From NCBI GenBank assembly GCA_036429605.1, contig CM071590.1, positions 2,232,001-2,296,000 on the forward strand: a stretch of 64,000 nucleotides of DNA, written 5' to 3'. The translations under genes and the position numbers were made by a program. Source of the DNA: Cladobotryum mycophilum (Eukaryota > Ascomycota > Sordariomycetes > Hypocreales > Hypocreaceae). The notes below the pieces were generated by a model, which was not told the origin of the DNA, ran no database searches, and worked only from the letters and a program-made list of their open reading frames with translations. Positions 34,264 through 46,900 of this stretch are shown here, one piece after another (the stretch's first letter is position 1; every line of letters begins with the position of its first letter).

Positions 34264-35397
34264 TTAGAAAGCAAAAACTTGGTCTTCGAGCTTGCTGACA
34301 GGGCGAGCCTTGGTGAAGCCGAGACTCTCTGTGGCCTTCTTCAGGCCGCTAATCATGGGAGGAGGACCACAGAGGAGAATCTTGACATCCTTGGCAGGGG
34401 CAGGGAGGTATTTCTAGAAAGATCAGTTAGCAAAAGTGACGGCATAGATACTAGAAGGGAACGCGACATACGGTAATCATTTCACCGGTGACGTAGCCAA
34501 CACCGCCGGTCCAACCTTCAGGGGGCTTGTCAAGAACATAGTGAACACGGATGTGCTTGTCCTGCTTAACCAAGGCGTCAAGGTCCTCCTTGAGCAAGAT
34601 ATCCTGTTGGGTAACGTTGGCGAAAATTAGATCGACCTCGGTCTTGTCGCCAGCCTCACGTCCGCGGATGATGGCACGGATGACCTGAAGCATGGGGGTG
34701 ATACCAGTACCGCCTGCAATCATACCAAAGTGACGAACCATGTTGGGGGTGTAGACGAAGGCGCCCTTGGGGCCACGAACGCGGATTGTCTGGCCAACTT
34801 GGAGGGAAGCCATGTACTTGGAGATGTTGCCCTGAGGGTAGGACTTGATGAGGACATCGAAGAAGCCGGGCTGGTGGTCGCCAGAGATAGGGGTATACGA
34901 GCGAACAATCTCCTTGGTGGTGTTATCATCATGGGGAAGGTAAGCACCGATGGAGATGTGCTGGCCGATAGGAAGACCGAGAACGGTTCTCTCGGAGGGG
35001 AGCTTGAATCGATAACTAGAAACCAATGTTAGAATAAAGGCGTTCAGATAGGCCTTGTCAGTTGTATGACTGTCTGGTGACCACTTACATGGCAACATTG
35101 TGGGAGATGATGGTCTTCTCCTGGAGGGGGAACTCCTGGAAGACATCTGGCTTCAAAACCTTCTTAATCTCTAGATTACAATGTGAGCGATTGCAGGCTA
35201 TGCAGTTAAAAACATGTTGAAAAAAACTCACGGAAGTTGAAGTAGTTGTAAACACCAAGAACAAGAGCCAAGAGAACTGCGTACGGGGTGTAGGCCCTCT
35301 GGACAATGAAGGTACCAAGAACAAGAAGCCCGGCAGGAGCATAGATGTAGTCTATGTAGTGCCGTGCAAACAACGACTCTTCAACAGGAGGAGCCAT
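34264..35397 (-). CDS. CBR1: NADH-cytochrome b5 reductase 1
   Basis: Flavoenzyme that passes electrons from NADH to cytochrome b5, for fatty-acid desaturation and sterol synthesis at the endoplasmic reticulum or outer mitochondrial membrane. Exons: 35397-35232, 35170-35089, 35015-34472 and 34413-34264; 313 residues. One N-terminal transmembrane anchor (LLVLGTFIVQ and LLALVLGVYNYF region) precedes the FAD domain. Motifs: IGQHISIG, the FAD-binding RSYTPIS, GPKGAF, then the NADH domain with GGTGITPMLQVI, the loop DLIFANVTQQDILL and the nicotinamide-site CGPPPMI. The C-terminus ends VFAF, typical of this family. All four exons join in phase without correction; a C5 run at 35119-35123 is read correctly. 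The related Mcr1 differs by having a mitochondrial leader; none is evident here. Confidence 0.93.
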
Positions 35398-37249
35398 TGT
35401 GCCGGTGAGTTCAGGATATCGTGGCCAAGGCGGGACGAAGCGGGATAATGGATATGCTGAAACCTGTTCCGAGTGACGGAATCAAGGCGAGAGAGAGGGC
35501 AAGGTGTGGTAAAGTCGAGGAGACAGCAACAGGTATTTAACCTAGAATAAGTCTCGCATGCCCCTAAGTAAGGAAATCACCGGGACCAGATGAGCTCCTT
35601 CGCAGAGACTCGGCGATCAAGCTAGGGCGATGTTGGAGGGCCCTGCTTCAAGGTACGGGTCGTTGAATGTTCAGAATCCAACCGAATTTTGCCGTCTGTC
35701 CTCCATCAGATTAGTTAGCATTGGCGTGGAAATGAGGGTTCCAGTGTGTTGGGGGAGAGAGGGGACCCACTCGGAAAGGATGGATCCAGTCAAGCTGCTT
35801 TTCCGGAATAAAGGATAATCCGATTGGTAGGACTCTGTTTGATCAAGCTGGCCGAAGCCGGTGGATGACTATTTTGGGCGATTAGGTGAGAGCGAAAAGC
35901 CATGTTGGGATAAACTGTTATTGGAAATGGGCTCTATAGAGTTAGGAAGCCTCAGGGAAATACTTGATTGAAGAAAACGAAGGAATATCCAGAAATGATG
36001 CAAATTTGGATAAGCAATCCTTTTCCCTCTTGAGTCTTGTACTTATCTGCCCCAAGGAGTGAGATAAACACCAGAACGCTGACCCATGGCAGACATATTC
36101 GTGCCTATTGTTTCTCTCTATCTCTGACTTTTCCCTTTATTTATCGTACATGTTTTAATTTCTAAATATTTTATCCATGATGTTACTTATTGTCCCTGCA
36201 TAATAAAACCTTTGAACAGGCTCTAGTTCTGTTTTCTTCTAGCTTTGAAGCCTTCTCGGTGCCACCCTGCACTGAGAGGCAACCTAGGTAGCTTCCAGTG
36301 CTCTCCAGCTACTAATGTTTAGTGCAACGGGGGCCAACATTTGGGTGTACCGCTTGGCGTGTTAGGCGACGGGAACCTCAAGCTCTAGCGAAGAAAAACC
36401 CCAAGAACAAAAACGGTTCACAGTGGAGGTTGATTGCATACGTCATGCCCGCAAATGCATTCCAAGCTCATATTTATTCATCACTCTCCCTCTGAGCCAA
36501 GCCATGGATTAAGATATCGTCTCATTTTTCATGTCGTCAGATGCCATTCTTTTCCCGAGTCGTTCTTCTCACGATATCCTCATCGCAGAGGCAGGCCACC
36601 CCACGGATATCAGCAGACGGATTGCTCGCCTTTTCAAGGCAAAGAGCACGCGTGGACAATGCCCCCGGCACACCTTACCGGCAAATACGAGATGTGATGG
36701 ATGCTTCGCCAATGGTCAGATCACCTTCCTATCCAATGCGCCGAAAATATCCCCCCACCGTAATCGTATAATCAGGATCAGGTACTCCATAGTGTAGCTA
36801 ACCTTACCAGCCTCCTCCGATTTCATGGCCCAGACGTTGATAAGCTTTCTCCAAGAGACCGTTACACAAGACCCATACGCCATGAGACCACACGTTTGGT
36901 AGAGACACTGATACATGCAAGCAATACCCATCATGTGCCTTTTAATCAAGATGTCAGTCAGTCAATCAGTCAGTCAGCCAGTTTTATCCCCAGTGTGCCC
37001 CGGTTTTTCTGAGGCGAGGCTGTGTCTTGTGCTTCGTAACACCAGCACTCTAGCTCTTCCAATATGTCCGAGTCCTCCAAGTCTCTCAGCGTACAGCAGC
37101 AGGTGAGGAGCATTTAAATCAAATGATGACATATGTCTGGAATATCAATATCAATAAAATCCCGGTGGCTCACCGCCTTCGTCTTTTATTTGCTGCAATC
37201 GTCTCGGGTTCGCTGGTTGGCTGGCTGGCACTGGCACAACATCAGGAAA

Positions 37250-37276
37250 TCCATCCATCCATCCATCCATCCATCG
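37250..37276. repeat. (ATCC)n tetranucleotide microsatellite
   Basis: Six near-perfect CATC/ATCC units in the long intergenic region upstream of the PH-like/LRR gene. The same CATCCATC word also occurs at 9546, 9893 and 37900. Confidence 0.85.
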
Positions 37277-37904
37277 TCAACAATTCGACGCCGCTTCTCT
37301 CCCGACCACCATGGGGGAATACGTAGTCCCGCGGCTCAGCCTGGCTGGAAATGCATGGGATAGTCCGGGACAAGTCTGGAACAGTATGTATTGGATGTTG
37401 GCTGACGAGAACAGGACTAAAGAGACCCCACGCGGCGAACGATTGGTTATCGACGACCTGGTCCAGGGATTACCAGGCCGGGATGCCAACCGCAAGGTTA
37501 TGCATGATGGCTCGGAGCATCATAGGCGCCGCGGATGGACACGAGCTAAGACACGAACCCTGGTCCTCGATCAATTGACTTTGATCGAGATTTTCGTTTG
37601 TAGCTGCCAGAACTCTGTAGCCCCGTCATTGACCCTTGAAATCGTTCCCGTTTGGAAGTTGGTTGGTTTCAAAAGAGAGGGGGTGGTTTGTTTCTCTCTG
37701 ACTCTCTGACCATGTGGCTGCTTGCTGGGCCCTTTTTCTTGTTTCTGGTTTGAGAAACGGCCTGAACCCCAGTGAAGCTGAGAATCGACCCAGAAGGGCC
37801 CCTCCCACCCCGGAGAGACCCAGTGAGCGGTGGCCTTGGCTATACATACAAGTACAAGTAGGTAGGTAGACAGAGAGACCCATGGATCCATGAATCAATC
37901 CATC

Positions 37905-37942
37905 CATGCCATGCCATGCCATGCTATGCTGTGCTGTGCTGC
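37905..37942. repeat. Pentanucleotide tract (ATGCC/ATGCT/GTGCT units)
   Basis: Successive five-base units change from ATGCC to ATGCT to GTGCT, ending in the same GTGCT/TGTGC word as the array at 18901-18965. Confidence 0.85.
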
Positions 37943-39156
37943 ACACCCATCGTATTTTCCACATCTTTTTGCCATACCATCCTCGTTTGCCGCCCTCTTG
38001 TTTATTTATTTATTTATTTATTATTTATTTGTTTACTCTCGTGATCCCTACTTGCCCTCGTGACGGATCTTGTTTTATTTTCGTTTTCGTCCCTTTTCGA
38101 TATTTCTTGGGTACCTAGAATTAACGACGAGGTGGTGCAGTTTCTCAGGTACCTGTCTGTCTGTCTGTCTTTATTACCTCCAGCTACCTGCTGCACTGCT
38201 GCTGCACTGCCATATCCGGGCTTTTGGGGTCACTGAAATCGACCTTCTGGCTTCGTCTTGTCGATTGATTCAAGTCAACGGACTCGCCGCATTGAGCCGA
38301 CACCTGGAACAAAAAAACACACTCGTTAAAATCCGTCCCTCACTTCAAACTCACCTCGATGAAACCATAACAATACGAGAAAAAACCACGCAACCAGCAG
38401 CCAGCATCCAACTGCCTAGATTGCCCAAGTCTCACACCATTTCCTCGATCCGTCACCTACACCAGCTTGACCAGCCTTCCTTCCACGACTCTCGTTCAAA
38501 GCCTAGCCTCAAAACCATCTTCGCCCCCAATTTTCAACCTCTTTTTTCTTTCGTTCACTATCTGCCTATCGATCTGGGGGACGAGTACTCCGTGTACTTT
38601 TTTCCTTTCTTTCTTTCTTGCTCTCAAGAGGGAGGGAGGGAGATATTGATTACGTTGCTTTCTTGGTCGTCACTGCGCCTCACCTTGACAGCGGCAGCAA
38701 CAGTAGTCGCAGCAATACCACATCTCCACGAGTAACAACAGTTGGACACGACCCAGTAGGTCGCATTGCATCGTCGACTTTTAGGGCGGAGAAGGAAAGG
38801 GGACAGAAAAACGATTACCGCCTTTCACATTGTTGCAAAAGAGTGTCGGATGCGGATGCGGAGGCGCTGTGCGCTTTGTCTCGTTGTCTCTTCTGTCTGA
38901 CTGTCCAAGACACACCTACCTACTCGTGGCTGAGACATCTCTCGAAGAACAACGCCGCCGCTTCCTCTGTGCCAGCTTTCACGTCCTCAAAAACACCAGC
39001 CTCGGCGGCCCATCCTCATTCATAAACAGTTCAGGCCTTGTCTTTGTGTGTTTATTTTTGCACGGAATGGTTTGCTGATATTTCGATTAACCCTCCACGG
39101 CCGCTCTATCAAACGGTAGCGACCATCGGGCACCTCGGAACCCAACCTAGTGCATA

Positions 39157-42100
39157 ATGAATACCGAAAGATGGAAGTGGAGGTCCTCGACCGCCAGTTC
39201 GATAGGGATAGGGTCTGCGGCTTCAAACCACTATGCGCCGCTGAAAAGTGAATCGCCAGAGCCGACGACTGAAAGCAAGAAACCTCGAACCCTGACCAGG
39301 GCCCTTCGCTCATTGAGTAATTCTTCGTTGGATTCCATGTCTGGAGCGCCTCCTAGGAATCAGTCGTCTTCGCGCAAGCTGCAAAAGACGTCCTCTGGGT
39401 CAGGATCCGTCATCGAGAGAATTCAGAGACGGGTTTCTAGAGATTCTTCCGTCAGCAACTCCCCCTCGGAATGTCCTAGCAGCCCGTCGGAGCTACCGTT
39501 TGCTTCCATGGAGATTGTTCGATACGGCTGCTTGAAGACGGATGTCTCCATCCTCAAAGCCCGTTCAGAGTATCTCGTGCTGACCGATCATTCCCTGGTC
39601 AAGTTAGGTAGCGCCGAAGCCGCTAGAGGCGTGTTTCCGCAGCTGGGCCACATGGATGGTCAGTCCAAGGGGAATACCTCGCCTCACCCCATGAATAGCA
39701 AATCTGCGGCAGCAGATATTCGATTCGAGGTACCGCTTCGATCCATAGTGGCGGTTTTCAATGAAGAATCCTCAGCATCAAGATCCGGTATTGAGGTGTG
39801 GTGGTTCTCGCAACCGCCAAAACTTGCATATTGCAGGGCGCACCTGTACTTTGCGTTGCCCAAGGAGAGAAATGACTGGCTGGCAGCTATTCAACAGGCG
39901 TACAAGGTCAGACTGAGGAAGAATCCGATTAATTCCATCATACCCGAGAATCTCAAAATTCGCGTCAACCATGCTGTTCAGATTGCAGAGACCCCGACCG
40001 ACAGTGGCCCCCAACAGCTCATATTTCCGGTCGCAAAACGTACCTTGGGTGCCGCTCAAAAAGGAGCATCTGTTGATGATACACAGGACCAGACGGATAG
40101 TTCCTCCTTTTACCTTGCCATTGGGCCATACCTGTGCTACTTCATCGAGGTACTGAAGGCAGACTACACGTCACTTCCCGGAGAGCTTCGAATCAAATCT
40201 ATAACGTTTGGAACCGTTACTCTAACCCGATTTCGGGCGTCCGTTGCCTCTCATGAGCAGAGGTTCTCGATAAGTTTTCGGTAAGTCGATATAGAAATTG
40301 TTATGATGAGTTGGTACTAAGTTTACTTTATAGTTCGCCATTTGGTCGTGAGAACCGTCTTGATCTTGCCAGCACATTTTACCGTCGGATCATTGAAGCA
40401 TTGACAAAAGTCGACCGTATCTTGAAGCCGATGTGGCCTCAGAATTTGCAGCAGGCCATTTTCCAGATTAAGGGGCTCCCACCACCACTACAATTGACAT
40501 CAGGAAACGATCTGGGAGGACTTGAAATGAGTCTTCAGGCATACTGTGTCGCTTTTAATGTTCCAGTGCCTTCATGGACAATAGAATGGAACAACCCATC
40601 GCAGCCAGCCTTTCGATTGCTCCCGTCTGATGGGCCGGAATACTCACCACTTCAACTGCTTGCAGTGTTCCGGGCCCTGCGATATAACAGTTTTTTCAAG
40701 GCCATCTCCTTCCGTGATGTTGACCTGTCGTCACTGGCCGGCAAGAAGGACCACTCTCAATATGGGGACTGCGTAGTGTTTACATCTCTGAGTGGTATGC
40801 TTTCCCTAATATCCATTCCTACGCGATAATCTAACATGAAAACAGGCGTAAGGATCCCTGAAGAGTACTATGAGATTCTGCTTCATTGTACGGTTCTCGA
40901 GCAAGAAATCCATGCTCTAATGTTTGCGTCTGAATCTATACGGAGTGTCGACTTCACAAGGCAGCCAATTCGTGGACAAGGCAACTCGGCCAATCTGAAG
41001 CTCGTGAGCTCTGAAATGATGAGTCCCATATTGATGCTGCTCCGAAGGCAATTATGCCACTGCCATAGCATTTCGGTGTCTGGTAACCTATTGGCACCGA
41101 CCGATGTTGATGAGCTAGGTTAGCTAACCCACGCCCCCTTATGTGTCCAGCATGTGCTGATATCATGTGTTTGTGCAGCAAATCTCCTTGTCTTGGATGA
41201 GACATACATAAAGAAACTTGAACTGTCAAATTGTGGGTTTGCGGATGCAGGGCTCACGAAGTTATGGACCGCTTTGGTCGGGCAAGCCGAAACGCTGGAG
41301 TGGCTTGATACGTCGGACAACCAAGGAACCGTTAGGTTTGAGATAATCCGGGATAGCCTTGCGCAATTTCGGCATATCAAGAAACTCATCATTTCGGGAA
41401 ATACGCGGCTCGAATCTGAAGAGTCACTATTCGTCCAAAGTGCCATCAACAGCTGGCCTCTCCAGGAGCTCAATCTCTCTGGCATTGTGGTATGTGAAGC
41501 AAAACAAGTGTGTACAGCGCCGATGACTAACAAATCTACAGCTCAACGACGCTACGGTGGATGTCATTGCTGGTTACCTAGAAATGGACGCATCAGCAGA
41601 TCTTCAGGTAATCAACCTGAACAACTGTCGTATTACAGGCAATCAGATTGCACGGCTTTTCCGGAGCATGGGCCAGGCCAGGCAACTCACGATGCACATG
41701 AACGCAAACCGCCTAGACGAAGGAATCGATGATCTCTGCAGATCCATCGCCTGTGGTTTCGGACCATGGAGCTTATTCATGCAGATGACCGAATTTTACC
41801 AAGAGGCGAATTACGTCAAGCTCCTGCGTGCTTTGACAGTCAACAAGACGATAGAATGCCTTAGTTTGGCTGGCACTGCTACATCGGATGCCCTTAGCAG
41901 CGCTGCGTGCCATGCCGCTTCTGAGTTCTTCGCCAAGAACGATACGGTCCGTTTCCTGGATATATCCGGGTATGTGTCAAAGCTCGATGAAGGAAGACTT
42001 GGCCGCGAGTTTTCCAGAGCTTTGAGCGGTATGCGTACAAACAGCCGGATTGAGCATCTCAGGGTACGGAGTCAGATGCTCAACATCAATATTGGAGACC

Positions 42101-42966
42101 TCGCTGAGGCTATTTCGGGCAACAAGACACTGCACACTCTCGACTGTGAGGGTAATAATTTCAATCTGTCCAATTTCTGGCATCTCGTGAAACACATCGA
42201 GTGCAATAGGACAATCCGACATTTCTCAGCATTCTCTGAACACGAGCTCGCACAAACAATCCAGAAATCGGTCGACAATGCCGGGCCTGTTCCAGCATCA
42301 TCACGACGCTCTTCAGTTATTGCCAAGTTCCGACACGACAAAGGTCACTTCAGTGTAGAGAAACCGCTAGGACAGCGTTTGCAGGATGAATGGGAGTCTG
42401 CCATTAATGCCCTGCATCAGGTGCTAGAAAGAAACCAGAGGATATTCCAAGAAGGAGACCGTCCTGGAGACAGTCTTGCCGACGATGATGGAATCGGGGA
42501 AGTGGTCTTTTCAGTTGCTTTTGGTGGCCTTGCGAGTAGGGCTTACGAGTCCCGGAAAGCCACAAGCGGCTCCTCTCAACGTTCCCCGACTCCCATTTCG
42601 AAAGCCAGCATGAAGAATTTACAAGGAGGGATGCCTAATTCACAAACGCCCTCGGATGAGCCTACTGGCGGAGTCCTACGATCTTACTCGACGGTTTCAA
42701 GCAACACTTCCAGCAGCGGACATGGAAGCATCGATTCGGGTATGCCAACACCACCGGAAATGGATAGCCCAGAAGAGAAGGATCTCGATTGGGGCCACTC
42801 CCCAAATTCGGAGACGTTTTATGACGATTTACAAGACGATACCTACTACTATATTGATGATGATGCCGGATTGCAAATGGGAAGATATCGACGCTTCCTT
42901 GGTGATCCTACGAGTCGTATCGAAGAGGAAGATGACAAGGTTGAAGCAGAGAAAGAGTTTACTTAA
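39157..42966 (+). CDS. PH-like and leucine-rich-repeat protein (CARMIL/tropomodulin-like LRR)
   Basis: Exons 39157-40280, 40334-40794, 40846-41118, 41179-41489 and 41542-42966 join in phase without correction to 1,197 residues. The N-terminal 110 residues are Ser-rich. A PH-like region follows at about 125-265 (MEIVRYGCLKTDVSILKARS; YLVLTDHSLVKL; KERNDWLAAIQQAYKVRL). Residues 280-480 are a less clear globular part. Then come LRRs of the ribonuclease-inhibitor or tropomodulin kind (IKKLELSNCGFADAGLTKLW; LQELNLSGI; LQVINLNNCRITGNQIARLF; IEHLRVRSQMLNINI). The tail is acidic/Ser-rich with many Tyr/Asp near the end. PH plus LRR order recalls CARMIL actin-capping regulators, but I see no capping-protein motif, so the function is inferred only by architecture. 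Many filamentous fungi have a protein of this kind annotated simply as LRR protein. PAN1 is the next gene on the same strand. Confidence 0.72.
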
Positions 42967-43935
42967 TATTGGTAAAAGGATTGCACGGCACGGCAAGGTA
43001 CGGACACGATGATAATGGATGGATGATAATGGATTTGTTTCAGGGAGGCTGGTAACAAGGTACAGGTATGGTGGTGGTAAGCCTGACCTGGTCAGATTTG
43101 GCGTTTTGGGAGTTGTTTGGATACCTATAGGAGTAATTGTCATTTCGCTTGATACCCATTTGGAGCCATGTTATGATTAGCCAAACAATTTTCAAAGTTC
43201 TTTTTTGAGGAGACAAAAAAAGGGGAGGGGAAAAAAGGGAACAAATGAATTTGATAACCCATTAATTAATTTATTTATGGAATTGCGTGCATATCAATAC
43301 CTGTACCTGAACCATGCCTGCATGGAACCTTGATTTCAAGGGACGGGACCTCGTTCTCGGCGCTTCATAGACGCATGACGTGGAGAAGCCAAGCCACAGC
43401 AGTAGTGGGGCCCTCTCAGCAAACGAGCTCCAGCGGTTCCCAGTGGCTACAGCGGCTACAGTGGCTCCATTTGCCCCCCAGCTTGGCTTTCAGGGCCCCA
43501 GTCAACTGAGCCACGCAATTTGTCGAGCCCGCGTTCCAGCTCCTGGCGCAGTAGTAGCAGCGAGGCAGCCTTAGAAAGAACGGGCTTGTACCTCCATCAC
43601 TCTTTTCTCCAACTGCTTCGGTTGCATCTACTTCCACTGCTAATCCACACGTTAACATCTTTGGAGGACAAGCTTGTTTCAAGCTTCGTCATCACCCTTC
43701 TTTACTCGCACTACAGACAAAGTAGATGCTTCGTGTTTAATTCTTTTTTTGCTTCGACTTCAATTACGGTCTCTACTCATTTGATTCCTATTCTCTTTCT
43801 CTTTGTCTCGCTCTCTCTCTCTCTCTACGCTTCTTCTCCTTCCAGCTACGGAGCTTCCGCGCTCCTCCTTGTCCTCTTCCGAACCCCCTCTGGCTCTCCT
43901 CACCCCTCGACTGCTCGTCGCGACAAACCCTCACC
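42967..43935. promoter_or_regulatory. Gap between the PH-like/LRR gene and PAN1; CT-rich PAN1 leader
   Basis: The 3' part (43700-43930) is strongly C/T-rich, including a (CT)n stretch near 43808-43826, a typical fungal promoter/leader feature. The long frame at 43520-44425 is a shadow that runs through this leader into PAN1 in the wrong frame. Confidence 0.55.
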
Positions 43936-46900
43936 ATGTATTCCAATTCGAGCGCCTTTCTCGGCGGCAATAGCCAGCGTCCTGGTGGCCAGCAATATGG
44001 TGGCTCTTTCAACAACAATGTGGGCGCCGGCCAACAGCCTGGTCAGCAGCAAAGCCCCTTTGCGCCGCAACCTACTGGCTTTGGACAACAACCACTGCAA
44101 CAGCCATTGCAACAGCAATATACCGGCTATCCCATGCAGTCCCAACCTACGGGCTTTCAGCCTTCTGTTCAGCCATTGCAACAGCATTATACGGGATTTC
44201 CAGCGCAGCCTCAGTTGCAGCAGAGGTTCCAGACATCGAGCGTCCCGCCATTGCCGTCGATTCCGCCCCAGTTCCAACAGCAGCAGCAACAGTTTCAACA
44301 GCTGCAGCAGCAACAGCAACAGCAACCGCCTCAACAGCCACAGGTACTGCAGCAGCCTCAACAAACAAGCTTCTCAGCCTCGGCGCCGAATCTCTCAGCA
44401 GGTATTGCACCTCCTCCGCCTATGAAACCACAGGCGACAGGTTTCACGGAAATGGCGGCGTCGTTTCAAACCGGCGGGACACCCAAGCCTCAAGGGCGCA
44501 GGGTTGGTGGATCGCAAAGCAAGATTCCCAATATCAGGTTGTCGTTTATTACAGCGCAGGATCAATCCAAGTTCGAGATTCTGTTCAAGTCTGCCATAGG
44601 TGATGGTTCACCGACGATGTCGGGTGAAAAGGCAAGAGACTTGTTGATTCGGTCTAAGCTGGATGGTGACTCGCTATCGCATATCTGGTAAGCAACTATA
44701 TTAAACTTGTTGTATTTTTGTATAAGTCACTAATTGTATTTTGCAGGACCCTGGCAGACACCACGCGAGCAGGACAGCTCTATTTCCCTGAATTCGCACT
44801 TGCTATGTACCTATGCAACTTGAAGCTTACGGGCAAGACGTTGCCTCAAACGTTGCCCGAAAACGTCAAAAACGAAGTTTCAAGCATGGTGGACATTATC
44901 AGCTTTAGCGTCGCGGATGATGCGCCTTCAGCAACGGGCGCACCTGGGCACGGGGGACAGACTGCTGCTCCGCCGACAATTCAGGAACCACAACTTCCTC
45001 AGCCATCCAATGCCCAGCTGCTTCAGTCCCAAATGACGGGCTTTCCTACGCAGCAAACCGGTTTCGGTGGTCAATCACAGGGTCTTCAACCCCAACAGAC
45101 TGGTTTCCCAGGCCTTCAAAACCCCCAGCCTACGGGCTATCAAGGCCCGCTCCCTCCCTTGCCTCCTATGCCCACAGGATATGGTCAGTCTCTTACACCA
45201 AACGCTGGTGGTATGGTAGCCCCCCTGAATGCTCAGCCTACCGGTCGCCCAGGGCAATGGGGCCTTGTCAACGCCCCTGCGAGCGGACTGCCTAATATTG
45301 ATGCGCTACAAGCCAGAATGATGCCCCAGCAGGGCCGTGAGGCTGGCACTTATACCACCCAGGGTTTGCAGGGCAATGCCGTCATTCCATGGGCGATTAC
45401 TAAGGAAGAAAAGACTAGATACGATGCTTTGTTCAAGGCTTGGGATGGTCTCAATAAGGGTTTCATTGGAGGTGACCAAGCCATTGAAATTTTTGGCCAG
45501 AGTGGACTGGAGAAGCCTGATCTTGAGAGAGTGTGGACGTTGGCCGATCATGGAAACAAGGGTCGTTTGAATCTTGATGAATTCGCTGTTGCGATGCACT
45601 TGATTTACAGAAAGCTTAACGGTTACCCGATGCCCCAAACTTTGCCCTCGGAGCTTGTCCCCCTTCTGCTCGCAACTTCAGTCAATCCATCGGTACACTA
45701 AAGAACATGCTTCACCAGGAATCAGACTATAGAAAGAATTCCGGTGCAGCTCTGCTCCCTCAAAAGACTGGCGTGAGCTATATGAAGACTCGCTCCTTCA
45801 GAAATGGTGCCGCTCCAGCGGTTCCCGGGCGCAAGGATGCAACTGTATTCAGAAACGATGATGAAAGCTTTGGATATAAATCTAGTGCCCGTCGAAGGCT
45901 GGGTAACGACTCTCCTCGCCCGGAGTCACCGGCATCCGTTGCCTCGAATGACGATATGACCCTAGATCAGCTCCGGAAGAAGATCAGGGAGAAGCAAGTT
46001 TTGATTGACGCTATGGACTTTAATGATGAGAAGAACAACGAGGAAGACGACATACTAGATAGACGTGACCGCCGCGAAGCAGAGGAGCTGTACCGCCGCA
46101 TTCGTCGCATTCAAAGTGATATCGACGCTCATCCCGATGCCGCTCTGGCCACTGGAGACTCTGACGCGGAACGACGTGTATTGAAACGCCAGCTTCAAAA
46201 ACTTACCGACAGGATTCCTGAGCTTGCATCTCAGGTGCGAAAGACGGAGAAAGCCATCATGGAGGCTAGACTGGAGTTGTTCCGGTTGAAGGATGCCAAG
46301 GCCCATCCCGGTAGTGCGTCTAATATTGTCGGAACTGGTCCTGGCGGAGCTGTAACAGAATCCGACCGCCTTAAGGCTAGAGCCAGAGCCATGATGCAGC
46401 AAAGGACCGCTGCCCTCACTGGCCGCAAGATTGACACTGCCCCTGAGGATCTTGATGCTCCCAAGAGGCTTGAAGAAGAGAACATCCGAGCCAAGAACGA
46501 GAAGGAAAACAATGAGCGCATGGTTCGAGATGTTGAGGATAGTGTACGTGAATTTGCTCGTGGCATCGAAGACAGCCTGAACGAGGGCGGAAAAGACAAC
46601 TCTAGCGAGCATGAGAAGCGACGTTGGGAGGATGCTCTAGGTGTTGAGGATGAAGTCCGAGACTTCATCTTTGACCTTCAGCGCGAAAGCCGTGCTACCC
46701 GCGTTCGCTCACAAGACAAGCGTTCTACACGACCTTCTGCCCCGGCTCCAGAGCCTGTTCAAGAAAAACCTACTATCCAACGGCTTGAAAGCCCCGTTTC
46801 CACTTCACGTACCGCCAGTCCTGCTGGTGGATCATACTCCGCTTACAAGACACCTGAGGAGCGAGCTGCTTTCATCAAGCAACAAGCGGAGCAGCGCATG

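Larger units (their letters stand above)
35398..39156. promoter_or_regulatory. Long divergent intergenic region (3.8 kb) between CBR1 and the PH-like/LRR gene
   Basis: No supported gene. The CBR1 promoter lies next to 35397. Simple repeats include GTCAGTCAATCAGTCAGTCAGCCAG at 36953-36977, (CCAT)n near 37250-37275, a CATGC/TGTGC pentanucleotide array and TTTATTTATT near 38003-38030. The last roughly 1.1 kb before 39157 is C/T- and A-rich with several short out-of-frame ATGs, consistent with a long 5' leader for the PH-like/LRR gene. Frames at 38070-38735 and 38618-39025 are Ser/Thr-rich translations of this leader and are rejected as genes. Confidence 0.45.

Noticed and set aside
38070..39025. 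Two overlapping Ser/Thr-rich frames before the PH-like/LRR gene
   Set aside because: Composition matches a CT- and A-rich leader, and neither has a recognisable domain.
43520..44425. 301-codon frame overlapping the PAN1 start
   Set aside because: It is an out-of-frame shadow of the PAN1 leader and Gln-rich N-terminus; the PAN1 frame has the EH domains.
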